Position numbers and translations under genes: made by a program. DNA of 64,000 nt from Pleurocapsa sp. FMAR1. GTDB taxonomy: Bacteria > Cyanobacteriota > Cyanobacteriia > Cyanobacteriales > Xenococcaceae. Under the pieces are notes generated by a model, which saw nothing but the letters and a program-made list of their open reading frames with translations, was not told where the DNA came from and ran no database searches. This document shows, piece after piece, positions 29,864 to 37,943 of the stretch (position 1 is the first letter of the stretch; each line of letters starts with the position of its first letter). The stretch covers positions 1,302,001 to 1,366,000 of the forward strand of contig NZ_OY762512.1 in assembly GCF_963665995.1 (NCBI RefSeq). The letters are read 5' to 3'.

Positions 29864-30011
29864 AGAACTCTTGCAAAAGTTTTTTAGGATATGGTCGAGG
29901 GTTTATTTTTTTATATTAGACCTCCTGCAAAAATAAATTAGAAATCAAAATTAATCCTTTTTACCGAGTCCCTAAACTCGATCAAGGCTTATCGGACTTA
30001 TGCAAGAGGTC
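29864..30011. mobile_element. MITE-like / IS-end debris with inverted termini
   Basis: GACCTCCTGCAAAAATAAA at 29919 is inverted relative to TTATGCAAGAGGTC ending at 30011, enclosing a 93-base segment with no coding capacity. A third related end, TTAGAACTCTTGCAAAAG, starts at 29864. All three resemble the end of the transposase remnant at 27697, so they probably belong to one IS family. The 316-base gap between the RTX and P450 genes contains nothing else that I can identify. Confidence 0.6.
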
Positions 30012-30070
30012 TAGTATCTAATTGTAAGGCTTCTAAGATCTACTAATGCTGGATTTATTTACGCCCACGT

Positions 30071-31414
30071 CTACTGGTGTAGTTTTATTTCTAGCTGGTC
30101 TTGTATTTTGGAAGGTTCGTACACGGGCGCGATCGCACTTTTTTCAGGAGTTATTTGCCAGTCATAGTGACGCAGTAGCAAAGACATAAATATTTTCATT
30201 TCCATCTGGGCGAACTGATAACCCAGACACACATGAGAACCGCCTCCAAAACCAACTAGGGAAAAGGGATGCTGTTTGTCTTCTTCGCGGGGAGGGGCAA
30301 AACGATCTGGATCGAAAGAATCTGGGTTGGCATATATTTCTGGTAAGCGGTGAGTCAGCATGGGAGATACATCCACCATCCAGCCAGCAGGAATACGATA
30401 GCCATCGTACTCAATATCTTTGACTACACCGCGAGATATATTTTGTACTGGAGGATAAAGTCTTTCTACTTCTTTAAGAGCATAACCCAGGTTAGTAAAC
30501 TGTTTTAAATGAGATAGATGCAAAGGTTCATCGCCGACAACCTCTTTTTGTTCGTTAAGCAAACGTTCTTTCCATTCGGGATTAGCATTTAGTTCCAACA
30601 GTAACCAAGAAATTAAGACGGCAGGGTTTTCGTGTCCTGCAAACAAAACCATCAATAACTGGTCGATAATTTCCGTATCGCTTAATGGATCGCCATCTTC
30701 GGTAACAGAAGCCAAGAATAAGCCTAAAAAGTCTTGAGACTCTTTGAGATCGCCATTTTGTCTGCGAGTGGCTATTTTTTGCTGTAAAAATGTTTTCAGT
30801 TTACGACGCGCTGACTGAGAACGCCCATAAATAGTAAAGGGTAAGTCCAGATGTAATTTTGCTCTACGCCCAACCAACATAGTTAGAAAGTATTGAAGAG
30901 ATTCTGCAAACTCGGCTTTTGTTTCTGTACCCAAAACTAGCTGAAGTGCTACGGTTAGGGAAAATTCTGTAAAAGCGTCGATCGCGGGTAAAATTCCTTC
31001 AGTGGCTTTTTCTTGTAGGAAATTCTCGGCAAGCAGATGGATGGTATCAAAATAATTATTAAGTGCCTGTCCGTGCATTGCAGGATGGATCAGGCGACGA
31101 ATGGCTTTATGTCTTTTGCCATCTTGAAGCAGTACCCCGCTACCAAAAATCGGTTTGAGAAATATCCAACCTTGTTCTGCCGACAGATGATCTGCTTGAT
31201 CCATCAACACTAATTTATTGGCTTGGGTGCCGATCAAAAAAGCAAACTTTTTCCCAAATATGCGTGATTTGAAAACTGAACCATGACGCTGAAAACGCTG
31301 GCGATAAAACATTTCCTCTCCAGCAAAGAGTTCTTTGGTTTCGCCTTTAGAACCACCAAAACTTCCTGGCATTTCTTCGGCGGATTTTAGCTGCGATCTT
31401 TGTTGTAATACCAT
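30071..31414 (-). CDS. Cytochrome P450 monooxygenase
   Basis: A 447-residue soluble P450. The haem-thiolate loop is FSLVGFGGGSHVCLGYQFA near residues 380-398 with the axial Cys. The ExxR motif is LKEVERLYPP near 310 and the PERF-like segment is DPDRFAPP. It resembles the CYP120/CYP110-like cyanobacterial groups in general layout. The I-helix reads LFAGHENPAV, where the usual oxygen-activating Thr is Asn followed by Pro. It is the last gene of a minus-strand unit (ABM monooxygenase, two methyltransferases, P450), so it probably tailors the same aromatic product. No ferredoxin or reductase gene is adjacent. Confidence 0.9.
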   Translation of the reverse strand: MVLQQRSQLKSAEEMPGSFGGSKGETKELFAGEEMFYRQRFQRHGSVFKSRIFGKKFAFLIGTQANKLVLMDQADHLSAEQGWIFLKPIFGSGVLLQDGKRHKAIRRLIHPAMHGQALNNYFDTIHLLAENFLQEKATEGILPAIDAFTEFSLTVALQLVLGTETKAEFAESLQYFLTMLVGRRAKLHLDLPFTIYGRSQSARRKLKTFLQQKIATRRQNGDLKESQDFLGLFLASVTEDGDPLSDTEIIDQLLMVLFAGHENPAVLISWLLLELNANPEWKERLLNEQKEVVGDEPLHLSHLKQFTNLGYALKEVERLYPPVQNISRGVVKDIEYDGYRIPAGWMVDVSPMLTHRLPEIYANPDSFDPDRFAPPREEDKQHPFSLVGFGGGSHVCLGYQFAQMEMKIFMSLLLRHYDWQITPEKSAIAPVYEPSKIQDQLEIKLHQ

Positions 31415-31484
31415 TTATAGTTGTATTTATTAATTTTTACACGAGCGGTAATAAAAGTTACCCTCATTCTTGGTTAAAAGCTAC

Positions 31485-31530
31485 AAGCTAATAGCGGTGA
31501 GGCGACGCGGGGTCTCACCGCTATTAGCTT
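31485..31530. repeat. Long perfect hairpin between methyltransferase and P450 genes
   Basis: AAGCTAATAGCGGTGAG pairs perfectly with CTCACCGCTATTAGCTT across a 12-base loop: 17 base pairs. It lies in the 152-base gap between the methyltransferase stop codon and the P450 start. On the minus strand no T-run follows, so it may attenuate or stabilise the transcript rather than end it. Confidence 0.7.
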
Positions 31531-31566
31531 TATCAATACCGATTAATGTAAATTGAAGTAAATGTA

Positions 31567-32628
31567 TCAAACAGGTACAGCTTCAATAATGCTGTTTGCT
31601 GTTTGGGTGGGAATGATTCGGGCAATTTTAAAACCTGCTTTGACTAACAAATCCCGATATTCATCTTCTTTGCGTTCGCGCCCCCCTGGAGTAGTCAGTA
31701 GAGATTCTAGATCGATTAATTTACCCACAAAAGGTTCATTACCTTCAGGCATAATCATTTCTACTAGTAAAAGCTTTCCTGTGTCTGTCATCGCTTCGCG
31801 ACAGTTCTGAAGAATTTTTATTGCTTGTTCATCGTCCCAATTATGAATAACGAACATCAAAATGTAGGTGTCACCCCCACTAGGAACTGTCTCGACACAG
31901 TTGCCTGAAACTAGCTGACAGCGTTCTGTTAGCCCAGCTTGCTCGATCGCGGGTTGAGCAACAGCGATCGCACTTTCAAAGTCTAATAAGATTCCCTTCA
32001 TTTCTGGATAAGCTTTGAGCAAGGGAATAATTGTACTTCCCGCACCGGCAAAGATTCCTAGTTCTACTAATGTAGATGTGCTAGAAAAATCGTAGTTATC
32101 CATTAAAGAATTAGAGGCGCGACTAGAAATACTAACTTTAGAATTGCTGGCAGTTTCGGCTGCTTCGGGATTTAAATAATATTCAAACAAACCCTGTCCA
32201 AAAAGGCGATCGAATGCTGGCTTTCCAGTCTTAATACTGTAGGGAAGTTCTCCCCATACCTGCCAATGCCAGTCTTGTCCGAGGAATTTAATCGCATCGC
32301 GAAGTGAACCTGGGGTGTCACCAGCTAAATATTCAGCAGAAGGAGTTAGTTTAAACTTACCGTCATCGTCTTGGGCAAATATGCCGACACTTGCAAGCGA
32401 TCGCAATACTCGGTAAAGAGATGATTCGTGGGTTTGGGTAGCCTCTGCCAATTCTGCGCTGGTTTTTGCCCCATCGACCAATAAATCGGCAATGCCTAAC
32501 TCGGCTACCACATAAATGATTCTGGCGATACGAAACCCGCCCAAAAAACGTAACATGGCGATCGCAGGTGGTACATGGGACAATGCGCTAGGCTGTCTTG
32601 CCTTGGGAGTACTAGTCGTAGTTGTCAT
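31567..32628 (-). CDS. SAM-dependent O-methyltransferase-family protein (copy 1, altered motif I)
   Basis: A 353-residue member of the small-molecule O-methyltransferase family (dimerisation winged helix plus class I SAM fold). The N-terminal domain is seen in ARIIYVVAELGIADLL and LAEATQTHESSLYRVLRSLA; the C-terminal domain carries VIHNWDDEQAIKIL with the catalytic-type His, and VEMIMPEGNEPFVGKLIDL. The SAM motif I, normally DVGGGxG, reads ELGIFAGAGSTI, so cofactor binding may be altered. Start at ATG 32628 rather than an in-frame TTG at 32640. It follows copy 2 by 69 bases and belongs to the same transcription unit. The substrate is likely a phenolic ring. Confidence 0.85.
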   Translation of the reverse strand: MTTTTSTPKARQPSALSHVPPAIAMLRFLGGFRIARIIYVVAELGIADLLVDGAKTSAELAEATQTHESSLYRVLRSLASVGIFAQDDDGKFKLTPSAEYLAGDTPGSLRDAIKFLGQDWHWQVWGELPYSIKTGKPAFDRLFGQGLFEYYLNPEAAETASNSKVSISSRASNSLMDNYDFSSTSTLVELGIFAGAGSTIIPLLKAYPEMKGILLDFESAIAVAQPAIEQAGLTERCQLVSGNCVETVPSGGDTYILMFVIHNWDDEQAIKILQNCREAMTDTGKLLLVEMIMPEGNEPFVGKLIDLESLLTTPGGRERKEDEYRDLLVKAGFKIARIIPTQTANSIIEAVPV

Positions 32629-32673
32629 GTTTTGCTCCAATTAAAATTATTTTTTATACACACACATCATTCT

Positions 32674-32701
32674 GTAAGGGCGGTTTCAAAACCGCCCCTA
32701 C
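32674..32701. repeat. GGGCGGT-type palindrome
   Basis: AGGGCGGTTT, short loop CAA, AACCGCCCCT: a ten-base-pair GC-rich hairpin overlapping the stop codon of the copy 2 methyltransferase gene. It is one of a family of similar palindromes scattered through the accessory half of the window. Confidence 0.7.
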
Positions 32702-33756
32702 GGAATTGGTACAGCTTCAATAATGCTCATTGGCGACTTGGTGGGAATAATTCGCTTCACTTCAAAACCAGACTGGGCAAATAGTTCCTTGTATTCTTCG
32801 GCAGTGCGTTCGATCGCGCCTGGAGTCATAATCATTGCTTCCACGTCCAAGATTTTGGCTAAGGATGGTTCATTGCCTGGAGGTACAATCATCTCCACGA
32901 CTAAAAGCTTACCGTCACTGGCTATGGCTTGATGTATGTTGCTCAAAATCTGACCAGCCTTGGCATCGTCATAATCGTGAATCAAATTTTTGACTAGATA
33001 GGCATCTGCTTGGTCAGGAACAGACTGCCAAAAGTCACCAGCTATTAGTTCGCAGCGATCGCCTAAAGAATTCTCTTCAGCTACCGCTTCGGCTTTAGAT
33101 ATGCGGGATGCAGTATCAAAATGAATCCCCTTCAAGTCCTGATTTTTACGCAGGATAGAGGCAATCAGTTCGCCATCTCCTTGACCACCTGTGGCAATAT
33201 CCACCACCTGTTTAAAATTAGAAAAATCATAGCCTCCTAAGATAGAGCGATCGCTTAGAGTTAAAGCTCCCTTCATAGCTGCATCAAAGTCTTGGGCTAC
33301 ATCAGGATTTTGTTGATAATATTCTTCAAAATCCATGCCATGTATCTTTTCAAATGCCGAACCACCAGTTTTGACGCTGTGCAAAACATCTTGCCACATC
33401 TGCCAATGCCATGGAGTCCCCATGACTCTAGCATAGCCGTTTAGTGAACCAGGAGCATCAGACTTTAGTAAAGATGCTCTGGGGGTCAACTTAAAAGTGC
33501 GATCGTCTAATTCTTGAAAAATTTCAAAGCTAGCTAAGGTTCTTAATAGCCTATATAGGGATTGAGGATGGGTTGAAGTTTCTTCTGCTAATTCAGCGAC
33601 GCTTTTGGGCTTATCTTTTAATAAATCGGCAATACCAAGCTGCGCTGCTACTGAAATGCTCTGGGAAAGACGGTAAGCATTCATCATTTGCAGAATCATG
33701 ATCTGCGGTGGCATTCCCTTCTCTTTCGGTGGTTTGGTCTGTTGGTTTGTAGTCAT
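32698..33756 (-). CDS. SAM-dependent O-methyltransferase-family protein (copy 2, altered motif I)
   Basis: A 352-residue paralogue of its neighbour. The dimerisation domain reads QSISVAAQLGIADLLKDKP and the catalytic domain has NLIHDYDDAKAGQIL, VEMIVPPGNEPSLAKILD and a C-terminal RIIPTKSPMSIIEAVPI that is shared with the other copies. Motif I is VVDIATGGQGDGELI, containing an extra residue pair relative to the classic DVGGGxGxL. I set the start at ATG 33756: the stop of the upstream ABM gene and this ATG are separated by a single base, so the two are translationally coupled. This makes joint action on one substrate likely. Confidence 0.85.
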   Translation of the reverse strand: MTTNQQTKPPKEKGMPPQIMILQMMNAYRLSQSISVAAQLGIADLLKDKPKSVAELAEETSTHPQSLYRLLRTLASFEIFQELDDRTFKLTPRASLLKSDAPGSLNGYARVMGTPWHWQMWQDVLHSVKTGGSAFEKIHGMDFEEYYQQNPDVAQDFDAAMKGALTLSDRSILGGYDFSNFKQVVDIATGGQGDGELIASILRKNQDLKGIHFDTASRISKAEAVAEENSLGDRCELIAGDFWQSVPDQADAYLVKNLIHDYDDAKAGQILSNIHQAIASDGKLLVVEMIVPPGNEPSLAKILDVEAMIMTPGAIERTAEEYKELFAQSGFEVKRIIPTKSPMSIIEAVPIP

Positions 33757-33757
33757 A

Positions 33758-34102
33758 TTATGCGTTTTTGGTGTAGCAAACTTCGTAGAGTACGGGAGAA
33801 GATTCAGCGATCGCACCTATCTTAGGCATATGTTCTCGAGCTTCGGGATTTTGGAAAATGCCACGGAAGTCTTCAACGCTTTTCCATTGGGCATAGTTTG
33901 TTACCCATTCCCCATCTAAGCTTTTATGAATGTTGGCACTTATAAACCCTGGTAGTTTCCCCATAGTTTCTTCAGTGGCATCGACTAGCATATCTACTAA
34001 CTGCTGCTGATTCTCTGGCTTGACCTTGAAAACGTTAACTAAAGTAACTAAGTCTGCGTCTAGAGAAATTGTAGTTTTTGATTCTGATGAAATTACACTC
34101 AT
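33758..34102 (-). CDS. Antibiotic biosynthesis monooxygenase (ABM) domain protein
   Basis: A 114-residue single-domain protein with the dimeric ferredoxin-like ABM fold: VTLVNVFKVKPENQQQLVDM at residues about 20-40, GKLPGFISANIHKSLDG at about 50-66 and WVTNYAQWKSVEDFRG after that. Such cofactor-free monooxygenases (ActVA-Orf6, TcmH) oxidise phenolic or anthrone rings to quinones in aromatic polyketide pathways. Here it opens a minus-strand unit with two O-methyltransferases and a P450, which strengthens that reading. The ATG at 34102 is preferred over an upstream in-frame codon at 34144. Some ABM proteins instead degrade haem or act as stress proteins. Confidence 0.8.
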   Translation of the reverse strand: MSVISSESKTTISLDADLVTLVNVFKVKPENQQQLVDMLVDATEETMGKLPGFISANIHKSLDGEWVTNYAQWKSVEDFRGIFQNPEAREHMPKIGAIAESSPVLYEVCYTKNA

Positions 34103-34993
34103 TATATTTTTTCGGATAACTAATAGATTTAGATCGAGGGACATTTTTTTGGTTCATAATCATTAGTCAATGATTTACTAATAAAATGCCCAGAAATTAT
34201 TTAAATGTATTGACCAACTGTTTGAGAAGGAGGCGATGCTAGAGCGTGTATCTAGCACTTCAGCCGTCCATCAGGCTTCGTCCGTTTAAAGCGGAGTAAT
34301 CTCTGACTTGAGTTTGGCATACAACAACTTTCATCATGTATAAATAATCGAGTCTTTATGTTTAAATTCTGTTTGAGTTTTGTTCAAAGACATAAATATA
34401 ATATTTAAACCTGATATTTTATTGCTTACAAATTAGTAGCTTGTCAAAATACATTTGTATTTTTATGTACATGATAAAAGCGATCGCGATTTAAAAATCA
34501 TAAGCTGGTAAAAAATGCAAGCCAACAGCCTATGAAGCTGGTAAAATTTGCAAGATAAAGGCTACAGGGAAAATAATAGATAAGATTAAATCGCTAAATA
34601 CTGTTGCTAGCTTATGATAGTTAAATGTGATAATCTTAATTTAAGCTATTGGTAAACAGAGTTTTATGGCAAGATTTTCTTTATGTACGCAATAGGACAT
34701 AGGCTTATGTACGTAATAGAACATAAATCTAAATTTGAAATAGAACCTAACTTTTTTCAGCAATAATTACTGTGTTTAAACAGACTGTTTAAGTATTTGT
34801 AGGTAACTATGATTCATGAAGGAGAAAGAAATCTCTTTGGTTAATTAAGCAGCATTTTTGATATATAAATTTAATAAAAATAAAATATATTACCTATGCT
34901 ATTTTGTTGAATTTTAAACTGTAATAGTGTAATTATTAAGATAGATTAAGTAACCAAATAATTAAAGATAAATAGCTAACCACAGCAAAAAAG
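34103..34993. promoter_or_regulatory. Large divergent regulatory region (ABM unit / NACHT gene)
   Basis: An AT-rich gap of 891 bases with no convincing gene. It contains a small hairpin TGCTAGA-GCGTGTA-TCTAGCA at 34237-34257, a 33-base-spaced repeat of AAGCTGGTAAAA at 34502 and 34535, and three 24-base tandem repeats at 34681-34752. The size and the repeats suggest complex control of the tailoring-gene unit, the NACHT gene, or both. Confidence 0.5.
34681..34752. repeat. Three tandem 24-base imperfect repeats upstream of the NACHT gene
   Basis: TTATGTACGCAATAGGACAT at 34681, TTATGTACGTAATAGAACAT at 34705 and a diverged copy containing AATAGAACCTA from 34729. The shared core is AATAGRACMTA at exact 24-base intervals. 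Iterated sites of this kind often bind regulators; the NACHT protein's own N-terminal helix-turn-helix is one candidate. Confidence 0.6.
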
Positions 34994-37522
34994 ATGGTAC
35001 ATATTTCCAAGAGATCCTTAAAGGCTTCAAAAGAGGGAATTCAGTTGGCTAGTCGAGCAATACTTAGATTTCCTACAAAAATAGATTTTGCAGCAGAACT
35101 AGAAATTTCCCGTTCTACCGTACAGAACTTTTTTGCAGGTAAACCTGTGGGTAGAGAAAATTTCCATAAAATTTGTCAAGAACTCGATCTGCTTTGGCAA
35201 GAAGTGGCGGAACTTCCCCCAGAAGTAGCAAAATTACCAAAACCAACAGCAATAAGTAATGAAGTAACTGAAAATAACAAGATCGCTGTTAATATCGATC
35301 GACAGGGCGATGGCTTTAGTCCCATTCCATCATCCATGAGTGCAGATTTAAACGGCGCAGTTGAAACAATCTCTGACTCTGTAGTCGAGCAATTTCGGAA
35401 TTTGGCTAGAGGTAGAATTTGGTCAATGTGTGGGACGATGCGAGTATTAGATATGTCTTATCCTAAACTTACTGAGGATATATATGTTGATACTAAGGTC
35501 TACTTAAAAATAAAAGGTAGGCGGAGGCTGAAAGTTGACGATCTCCATTTATCTCAGCTTGTTGTTAATCCTCAGTCTTGTGATTTTAAGTTCAATGACG
35601 AGCAGCCAAAACAGGTAGAAATACTTGGTGACAAAGCAGCAATATGCTATTCCAAGTTAATTGTTTTGGGTAAGCCTGGTTCTGGGAAAACCATGTTTTT
35701 AAAACATTTGACTTTACAATGTCTTGAAGGTGGATTTCAAAGCGATCGCATTCCTATATTTGTTCCCTTAAGAGATTTTGTAGCTTACACATCATCTTTA
35801 AATTTGGTTGACTATATATCTAGTCAGTTAGCTGAAGGTTGTCAAATAGAAATTAATTTGGTTAGACAGTTATTAAATCGAGGCAAATTTCTAATCGTTC
35901 TCGATGGACTAGATGAAGTCCAAATTTCCAATCGTAGTGTCGTTTGCCAGCATTTACGCAGATTTACGAAATGGTTTCCCCACAATTATTACATCATTAG
36001 CTGTCGTCACGGCGTACAGTGCTGCAATTTTGAACAGTTTACCGAAGTAGAAATTGCTGATTTTGAACCCAAGCAAATTCAAGATTTTGCCGTTAAATGG
36101 TTCGATCCTGAAGATACTCAACTAAGTTACGACTTTCTAGCCAAAGTAATCAAGAATAATTCAATTCAAGAGTTTGCGACTAACCCACTATTATTGGTTC
36201 TGTTGTGCATTGTGTTTGAAGAATCAGCCGATTTTCCCATTAGCCGTGCTGAAATATATGGGGAAGCTTTGGATATCATGCTCAGACAGTGGGATGCAGA
36301 GCGGGCGATAGAAAGGGAGCAAGCGGGGGGATTGACTATAGAACAAGAAAAAGAATTACTTTGTAAAGTTGCTCGCAGAACTTTTGAGCGCAAAGAATAT
36401 TTCTTCAAAGAAATAGAGCTAAAATTTTATATTGCCGACTATGCAAGTAACCTGAGCCAATTAGATATATCCCGAATTGATGCCCAGAAAGTTCTCAAAT
36501 CGATTGAAGCCAAACATGGTTTGTTAGTAGAACAAGCCAAAAAGGTTTATTCATTTTCTCATTTAGCATTTCAAGAATATTTAACAGCTAAAGAATTTGT
36601 TTCTCCCTGCGATTTAGCTGTATCTATAGCGATGTTAAATCATTTGGTTAGCCACCTAACAGACGAGAGATGGCGCGAAATCTTCTTGTTGGTGGCAGAA
36701 ATGTCACCTCAAGCAGATCGATTATTTACCCTAATAAGTCAACAAATCGATGACTTTGGCGATCGCTGTCCCCAGATTGCAGCGTTTTTGGAATGGGTAA
36801 ACTGTAAAGCTGAGTCGATAATTATTCCCAGATTAGAGCATTCTCAAGAGAGAGTCGATCTAGCCAAAGTTCCTGGCGGTTTAAAAGTAACTGGATGCCA
36901 AAAAGAAGTATTTCGAGCATTTTACTTTAGTTTGGGATTAGGTCAGATTTCAGATAGTATCGGCACTAACTTTTCTTTAATGTTAAAGCTCGATCCCCAC
37001 TTTGGTGAGGGGATCGCTGTCAATGCAGACTTAGCGTTAGATTTGAGCTTATTTAATCTTTTGAACTTGATGCCCATTTTAGAATCAATACATAATCCCG
37101 CACTAATTTTGCAACGTTCGCTCAAGCGAGCAATTAGTCATGCTATAAAAATTGAGCCAGAGCTAACTAAAGAATTACAAAGAATGAAACAAAAAATTAC
37201 TACTTCTCAAGAAAATGCAACTCAGTTTTGGCTGTGGTGGCATCAAGAGGGAAAAGCTTGGTTTAGCGATCTCAACTCCATGGCAATGAAGTATCGTAAT
37301 ATAGCTCATCAATGGAATTTTAATTCTCAGCAGCAACAAGTTCTCCAACAATATTTTCAGGCTAATATATTGTTATTGGATTGTCTCGATCACAGTAGCT
37401 ATGTAAGTTCTGAAGTTAGAGACAGTATTGGGCATCAATTATTAAAGCCTCCTAAAAGCAAAACAAATAACCTGCAAGACACCCAACAAATGTTGCAACC
37501 AAACATGGCTTATATTGTCTAG
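34994..37522 (+). CDS. NACHT-domain NTPase with N-terminal helix-turn-helix
   Basis: An 842-residue STAND ATPase of a cyanobacterial type. Residues 10-65 resemble a helix-turn-helix (DFAAELEISRSTVQNFFAGK). Residues about 135-195 contain the conserved linker GRIWSMCGTMRVLDMSYPKL and KGRRRLKVDDL that precedes NACHT in many cyanobacterial homologues. NACHT follows: Walker A GKPGSGKTMFLKH near residue 225 and Walker B FLIVLDGLDEV near 300. The remaining 400 residues are helical with no WD40 or TPR repeats that I recognise. Such proteins are signal-sensing switches, either regulators or anti-phage conflict proteins. It is 22 bases upstream of the AcpS-like gene and divergent from the tailoring genes. 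Confidence 0.85.
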   Translation: MVHISKRSLKASKEGIQLASRAILRFPTKIDFAAELEISRSTVQNFFAGKPVGRENFHKICQELDLLWQEVAELPPEVAKLPKPTAISNEVTENNKIAVNIDRQGDGFSPIPSSMSADLNGAVETISDSVVEQFRNLARGRIWSMCGTMRVLDMSYPKLTEDIYVDTKVYLKIKGRRRLKVDDLHLSQLVVNPQSCDFKFNDEQPKQVEILGDKAAICYSKLIVLGKPGSGKTMFLKHLTLQCLEGGFQSDRIPIFVPLRDFVAYTSSLNLVDYISSQLAEGCQIEINLVRQLLNRGKFLIVLDGLDEVQISNRSVVCQHLRRFTKWFPHNYYIISCRHGVQCCNFEQFTEVEIADFEPKQIQDFAVKWFDPEDTQLSYDFLAKVIKNNSIQEFATNPLLLVLLCIVFEESADFPISRAEIYGEALDIMLRQWDAERAIEREQAGGLTIEQEKELLCKVARRTFERKEYFFKEIELKFYIADYASNLSQLDISRIDAQKVLKSIEAKHGLLVEQAKKVYSFSHLAFQEYLTAKEFVSPCDLAVSIAMLNHLVSHLTDERWREIFLLVAEMSPQADRLFTLISQQIDDFGDRCPQIAAFLEWVNCKAESIIIPRLEHSQERVDLAKVPGGLKVTGCQKEVFRAFYFSLGLGQISDSIGTNFSLMLKLDPHFGEGIAVNADLALDLSLFNLLNLMPILESIHNPALILQRSLKRAISHAIKIEPELTKELQRMKQKITTSQENATQFWLWWHQEGKAWFSDLNSMAMKYRNIAHQWNFNSQQQQVLQQYFQANILLLDCLDHSSYVSSEVRDSIGHQLLKPPKSKTNNLQDTQQMLQPNMAYIV

Positions 37523-37544
37523 CGATTTTATAAATTAAATATAA

Positions 37545-37943
37545 ATGCACTTAGGCAAATTCTCACAATTAATTATTATTGAGCAGGAAATATATTTTAT
37601 CGAAGAAATGCAGTTGCGATCGCTCCAAAATCGAACTGATATATTTTCTGCTTACGAACAAAATTATTGCCTCAACAAGCCAAGTCCTTTATTATCTGTT
37701 GCTGGTTTATGGTGCGCCAAACAAGCCTTCATCAAAGCTACCAATAGATTAAACTTAAACTTTCCCGATTTTAACTACCTGGACTTAGAAGTTAGACATC
37801 GTGATAGTGGTCAACCCAAAATGCTGCTTCAGAATAAATTAAGACAGCAGTTGGGAGAAAATATCAATGTAGAAATAGCGATCGCCCACGAGAAAACTTT
37901 AGCTGTAGCCAGCGTCGTTTTTTGGCGTAATGACAGAATTTAA
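37545..37943 (+). CDS. AcpS-like 4'-phosphopantetheinyl transferase with altered metal site
   Basis: A 132-residue protein of the AcpS/ACPS fold, which transfers 4'-phosphopantetheine from CoA to carrier-protein serines. Recognisable blocks are DIFSAYEQNYC (family FTxxExxYC), LLSVAGLWCAKQAFIKATN (family AGxxAAKEAxxKA), DLEVRHRDSGQPKM and VEIAIAHEKTLAVASV. Two metal-binding features differ: the N-terminal GIDxxE signature is not conserved, and the Glu of AAKEA is Gln. It is downstream of the NACHT gene and inside the aromatic cluster, so it may serve a dedicated ACP, but catalytic competence is in doubt. It is unlikely to be the sole housekeeping AcpS. Confidence 0.75.
   Translation: MHLGKFSQLIIIEQEIYFIEEMQLRSLQNRTDIFSAYEQNYCLNKPSPLLSVAGLWCAKQAFIKATNRLNLNFPDFNYLDLEVRHRDSGQPKMLLQNKLRQQLGENINVEIAIAHEKTLAVASVVFWRNDRI

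Noticed and set aside
34681-34752. CRISPR array
   Set aside because: The 24-base repeats are directly adjacent with no unique spacers and only three diverged copies.
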